DNA of 7,551 bases from JAAYBG01 sp964411675 (lineage in GTDB: Bacteria > Bacillota_I > Bacilli_A > ML615J-28 > CAG-698): positions 1-7,551 of the forward strand of contig CAYPLR010000051.1 of NCBI GenBank assembly GCA_964411675.1. Reading direction: 5' to 3'. Made by a program: the position numbers and the translations under genes. Each line of letters opens with the position of its first letter. Within the stretch, counting starts at the first letter, position 1. Shown here one piece after another: positions 4,931 through 7,551 of the stretch. The notes below the pieces were generated by a model. It was not told the DNA's origin. It saw nothing but the letters and a program-made list of their open reading frames with translations, and did no database searches.

Positions 4931-7546
4931 CTACGCTAATTCTTGTAATAGTTTTTCTAATTCTAATAATTGTTGTTTATAATTAACAAGTTTTGTTTGT
5001 TCTGCTACTACTTTTTCTTGTGGAGCTTTTAAAGCAAAACCAGGATTGCCTAACATTTGTTCGGCGCGTTTGATTTCTAGCAATACTTTTTCTTTCTCTA
5101 TCGTTAGTTTTTGTCTTTCTTCTTCTACATTCACCAATGCTTTTAGTGGAACAATTACCGTTACCTTGGATAATACACTAACGATTGCTAGTTTCTTATC
5201 TAGTTCTTTGGCTTCAATGGTTAATGAAGAATAATTGGTAAATTTATTTAAATAGTTGATATTCTTCTTGATGAAATTTGCTAGTTTTTGATCATGTGTT
5301 TCTAGTAATAATTCAATTTTTTTACTATTCGCGACATTTTTACTCGTTCTAATTGCTCTTACTGCTGCTATGATATCATAAATAACTTCAATATTGTTAG
5401 CATCTCGGTAGTTATATTCTTTATTTACTAGTGGCCAAGGGCTAATCGTAATACTACCCTCATGATATTTTTGGTAAATTTCTTCGGTAACAAATGGCAT
5501 AAATGGATGTAATAGCTTTAGGATTGCTGTTAGGCCATACGCTAAAACAGCACAAGTGTTGATTTTTTCTGCTGCTGTTCCGGTTTGGAATGTGACTTTT
5601 GTCATTTCCAAATACCAACTAGCAAAATCACTCCAAGTGAATTTGTAGATTGCTTTGGCTGCTTCACCAAAATCAAATCGTTCATAGCTTTCATCTGCGG
5701 CTTTAATCGTTTTATTTAAGCGACTTAAAATCCATTTATCAGCTGTATTTAGAAGTTCTGGTTGGATTGGTTCTTTTTGATAGTTGTTACTATCAAAGTT
5801 TAAGCCAATAAAACGAGAAATGTTCCATATTTTATTGATAAAGTTCCAAGCTGCTTCGATTTTTTCTTCCGAATAACGGAAGTCTAAACCTGGAGCTGAA
5901 GACGTTGTAATAAAGTAACGTAAGCTATCCGCTCCATACTTCTCGATAGCTTCTAACATGTCAACACCATTGCCGAGTGATTTACTAATCTTACGACCGA
6001 TTTCATCGCGAATGATACCATGAATTAATACTTTTTTAAATGGTCGTTGTCCTAGTAAATACTGAGATTGAAATGCCATTCTCGCTACCCAGAAAAAGAT
6101 AATATCATAGCCTGTCACTAAGGTATCAGTAGGAAAGTATCGATTAAAATCAAAGGTATCATTTGGCCAACCAAGAGTTGAAAACGGCCATAATCCACTG
6201 GAAAACCAAGTATCCAAGGCATCTTCATCCTGAACCCATCCTTCTCCTTTCGGAGCAGTGATACCAACATAAACTTGGTCCTCTTTATACCAAGCAGGGA
6301 TTCGGTGTCCCCACCATAATTGACGAGAAATACACCAATCTTGGATGTGATTTAACCAATTAGCAAATGTCTTTTCAAAGCGAGCCGGTACAAAGGTAAT
6401 CTTTGTTTCGGGATTGGCTTGCATTGCAAGCAAATTCTTAGCCAAACTATCCATCGCAACAAACCATTGTTTTGATAATCTCGGCTCCACAATGACACCC
6501 GTACGTTCACTATGACCAACCGCATGGGTCATTTTTTTAATTTTTACACACAAACCCAATTCTTTTAACTCTTCAACAACCGCCTTACGACAGCTAAAGC
6601 GTTCCATTCCTTGGTATTTTCCCGCGATGGCACTCATCGTACCATCTTCTTCCATACATAGTGGACGCTCTAAATGGTGACGAAGTCCTACTTCAAAATC
6701 GTTAGGATCATGCGCTGGTGTTACCTTAACAACACCAGTTCCAAAACTCATATCAACATATTCATCGCTAATAACTGGTATCTTAGTTGTCGTTCCAGGA
6801 ATATAAACATCTTTGCCAATGTACTTAAGATAACGTTCATCCTTTGGATGAACCATTAAGGCCGTATCGCCAAACATCGTTTCCGGGCGAGTCGTAGCGA
6901 TTTCTAAGCCCCCCTCTCCCTCAACAAATGGATAAATGATATGATAGAAGGCTCCTTCAACATTTTTATATTCTACTTCAATATTCGATAAGGCTGTTTT
7001 ACTTTGAATATCCCAGTTAATGATTTTCTCACCACGATAGATGATGCCATCAAAATACATTCTAACAAATACTTCGTTAACCGCTTGATTTAAACCTTCG
7101 TCTAAGGTAAACCGTTCCCTTGTGTAGTCTAGGCTTAAACCAATGGCTTCCCATTGCTTGCGAATAATGCTTGCGTATTCTTCCTTCCATTGCCAAGAAA
7201 TCTCTAAAAACTTTTCACGCCCGATATCATACCGCGAAATTCCTTTTTCCCGTAATCGCGCTTCAACTTTGGCTTGCGTGGCAATGGAAGCGTGATCCAT
7301 TCCTGGTAAATAAAGCGCATCAAACCCTTGCATCCGTTTCCGACGAATGATGATATCTTGTTGCGTCGTATCCAATGCATGACCTAAATGCAGTTTTCCG
7401 GTAATATTGGGTGGAGGAATCACAATGGTATACGGTTTCTTGTTAATATCACCTGCTGTAAAGTAACCTTCCTCGATCCACTTTGCATACTTCCCCGATT
7501 CTACTGTTTTAAAATCGTATTTTGTTGATAAATCTTTTAATTTCAT
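4931..7546 (-). CDS. valS: valine--tRNA ligase
   Basis: An 871-aa class I aminoacyl-tRNA synthetase that charges tRNA-Val in the cytoplasm. It has PPPNITGKLHLGHAL (44-58) with the HLGH form of the HIGH motif, and LPGMDHASIATQ (80-91). The editing-domain signature ATTRPETMFGDTA (217-229) continues with GTGVVKVTPAHDPNDFE (269-285). Further on are DWCISRQLWWGHRIPAW (403-419), LDTWFSSGLWPFSTLGW (444-460) and the KMSKS motif as KISKSLGN (519-526). The anticodon-binding domain spans about 600-740. A coiled-coil arm, typical of ValRS, covers about 806-870 and is rich in Glu, Lys and Leu. The length is normal and the gene looks complete and functional. Only five bases precede its ATG (GAGAT, the likely end of a ribosome site), so any T-box leader or promoter lies outside the window. 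Confidence 0.98.
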   Translation of the reverse strand: MKLKDLSTKYDFKTVESGKYAKWIEEGYFTAGDINKKPYTIVIPPPNITGKLHLGHALDTTQQDIIIRRKRMQGFDALYLPGMDHASIATQAKVEARLREKGISRYDIGREKFLEISWQWKEEYASIIRKQWEAIGLSLDYTRERFTLDEGLNQAVNEVFVRMYFDGIIYRGEKIINWDIQSKTALSNIEVEYKNVEGAFYHIIYPFVEGEGGLEIATTRPETMFGDTALMVHPKDERYLKYIGKDVYIPGTTTKIPVISDEYVDMSFGTGVVKVTPAHDPNDFEVGLRHHLERPLCMEEDGTMSAIAGKYQGMERFSCRKAVVEELKELGLCVKIKKMTHAVGHSERTGVIVEPRLSKQWFVAMDSLAKNLLAMQANPETKITFVPARFEKTFANWLNHIQDWCISRQLWWGHRIPAWYKEDQVYVGITAPKGEGWVQDEDALDTWFSSGLWPFSTLGWPNDTFDFNRYFPTDTLVTGYDIIFFWVARMAFQSQYLLGQRPFKKVLIHGIIRDEIGRKISKSLGNGVDMLEAIEKYGADSLRYFITTSSAPGLDFRYSEEKIEAAWNFINKIWNISRFIGLNFDSNNYQKEPIQPELLNTADKWILSRLNKTIKAADESYERFDFGEAAKAIYKFTWSDFASWYLEMTKVTFQTGTAAEKINTCAVLAYGLTAILKLLHPFMPFVTEEIYQKYHEGSITISPWPLVNKEYNYRDANNIEVIYDIIAAVRAIRTSKNVANSKKIELLLETHDQKLANFIKKNINYLNKFTNYSSLTIEAKELDKKLAIVSVLSKVTVIVPLKALVNVEEERQKLTIEKEKVLLEIKRAEQMLGNPGFALKAPQEKVVAEQTKLVNYKQQLLELEKLLQELA

Positions 7547-7551
7547 ATCTC

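Noticed and set aside
5046..5234. Plus-strand open frame of 62 codons
   Set aside because: Antisense to the ValRS coiled-coil region, low-complexity Ser/Phe-rich shadow.
6674..6859. Plus-strand open frame of 61 codons
   Set aside because: Antisense to the ValRS editing domain, with no independent support.

Overview
This is an AT-rich stretch of a low-GC Gram-positive (Bacillota, or a neighbouring Erysipelotrichia/Mycoplasmatota-type lineage). The reasons are the valS-folC gene order typical of Bacillota, strong TTGNNN-17-TATAAT promoters, GGAGG-type ribosome sites, and standard stop codons. TGA ends the antitoxin gene and Trp is read from TGG, so this is not a mycoplasma that reads TGA as Trp. 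The genus cannot be fixed from the window. All seven genes lie on the minus strand, so transcription runs from high to low coordinates.

From the right edge: (1) housekeeping pair valS (valyl-tRNA synthetase, 4931-7546) and folC (folylpolyglutamate/dihydrofolate synthase, GTG start, 3624-4907), 23 bp apart. (2) A compact three-gene operon (2191-3483) that I read as a toxin-antitoxin-chaperone (TAC) module: an MqsR-like mRNA-interferase toxin, an MqsA/YgiT-type zinc-finger plus helix-turn-helix antitoxin, and a SecB-like chaperone. It has its own promoter, with a perfect 16-bp palindrome (probable autoregulatory operator) directly after the -10 box. This arrangement shows that the real toxin start is the internal ATG at 3483, not the upstream ATG at 3516, which lies inside the -10 box. 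(3) A MalG-type (CUT1) sugar ABC permease (1201-2094) with its own promoter and terminator and no partner subunit in the window. (4) A two-gene unit at the left: a winged-helix protein fused to a Rossmann sugar-nucleotide-type domain (464-1096), driven by a clear promoter, followed by a C-terminally truncated polyprenyl-phosphate sugar-1-phosphate transferase (17-427) whose stop codon lies inside a terminator-like hairpin.

The TAC operon is the most notable element. SecB is mainly a proteobacterial export chaperone, and in TAC modules a dedicated SecB-like protein protects an unstable antitoxin, usually through a C-terminal addiction segment. Here the antitoxin carries about 43 residues after its helix-turn-helix domain, including aromatic-rich patches, which could be that segment. 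The left-hand unit looks like the start or remnant of a surface-polysaccharide locus, with a regulator that may sense a nucleotide or sugar-nucleotide.
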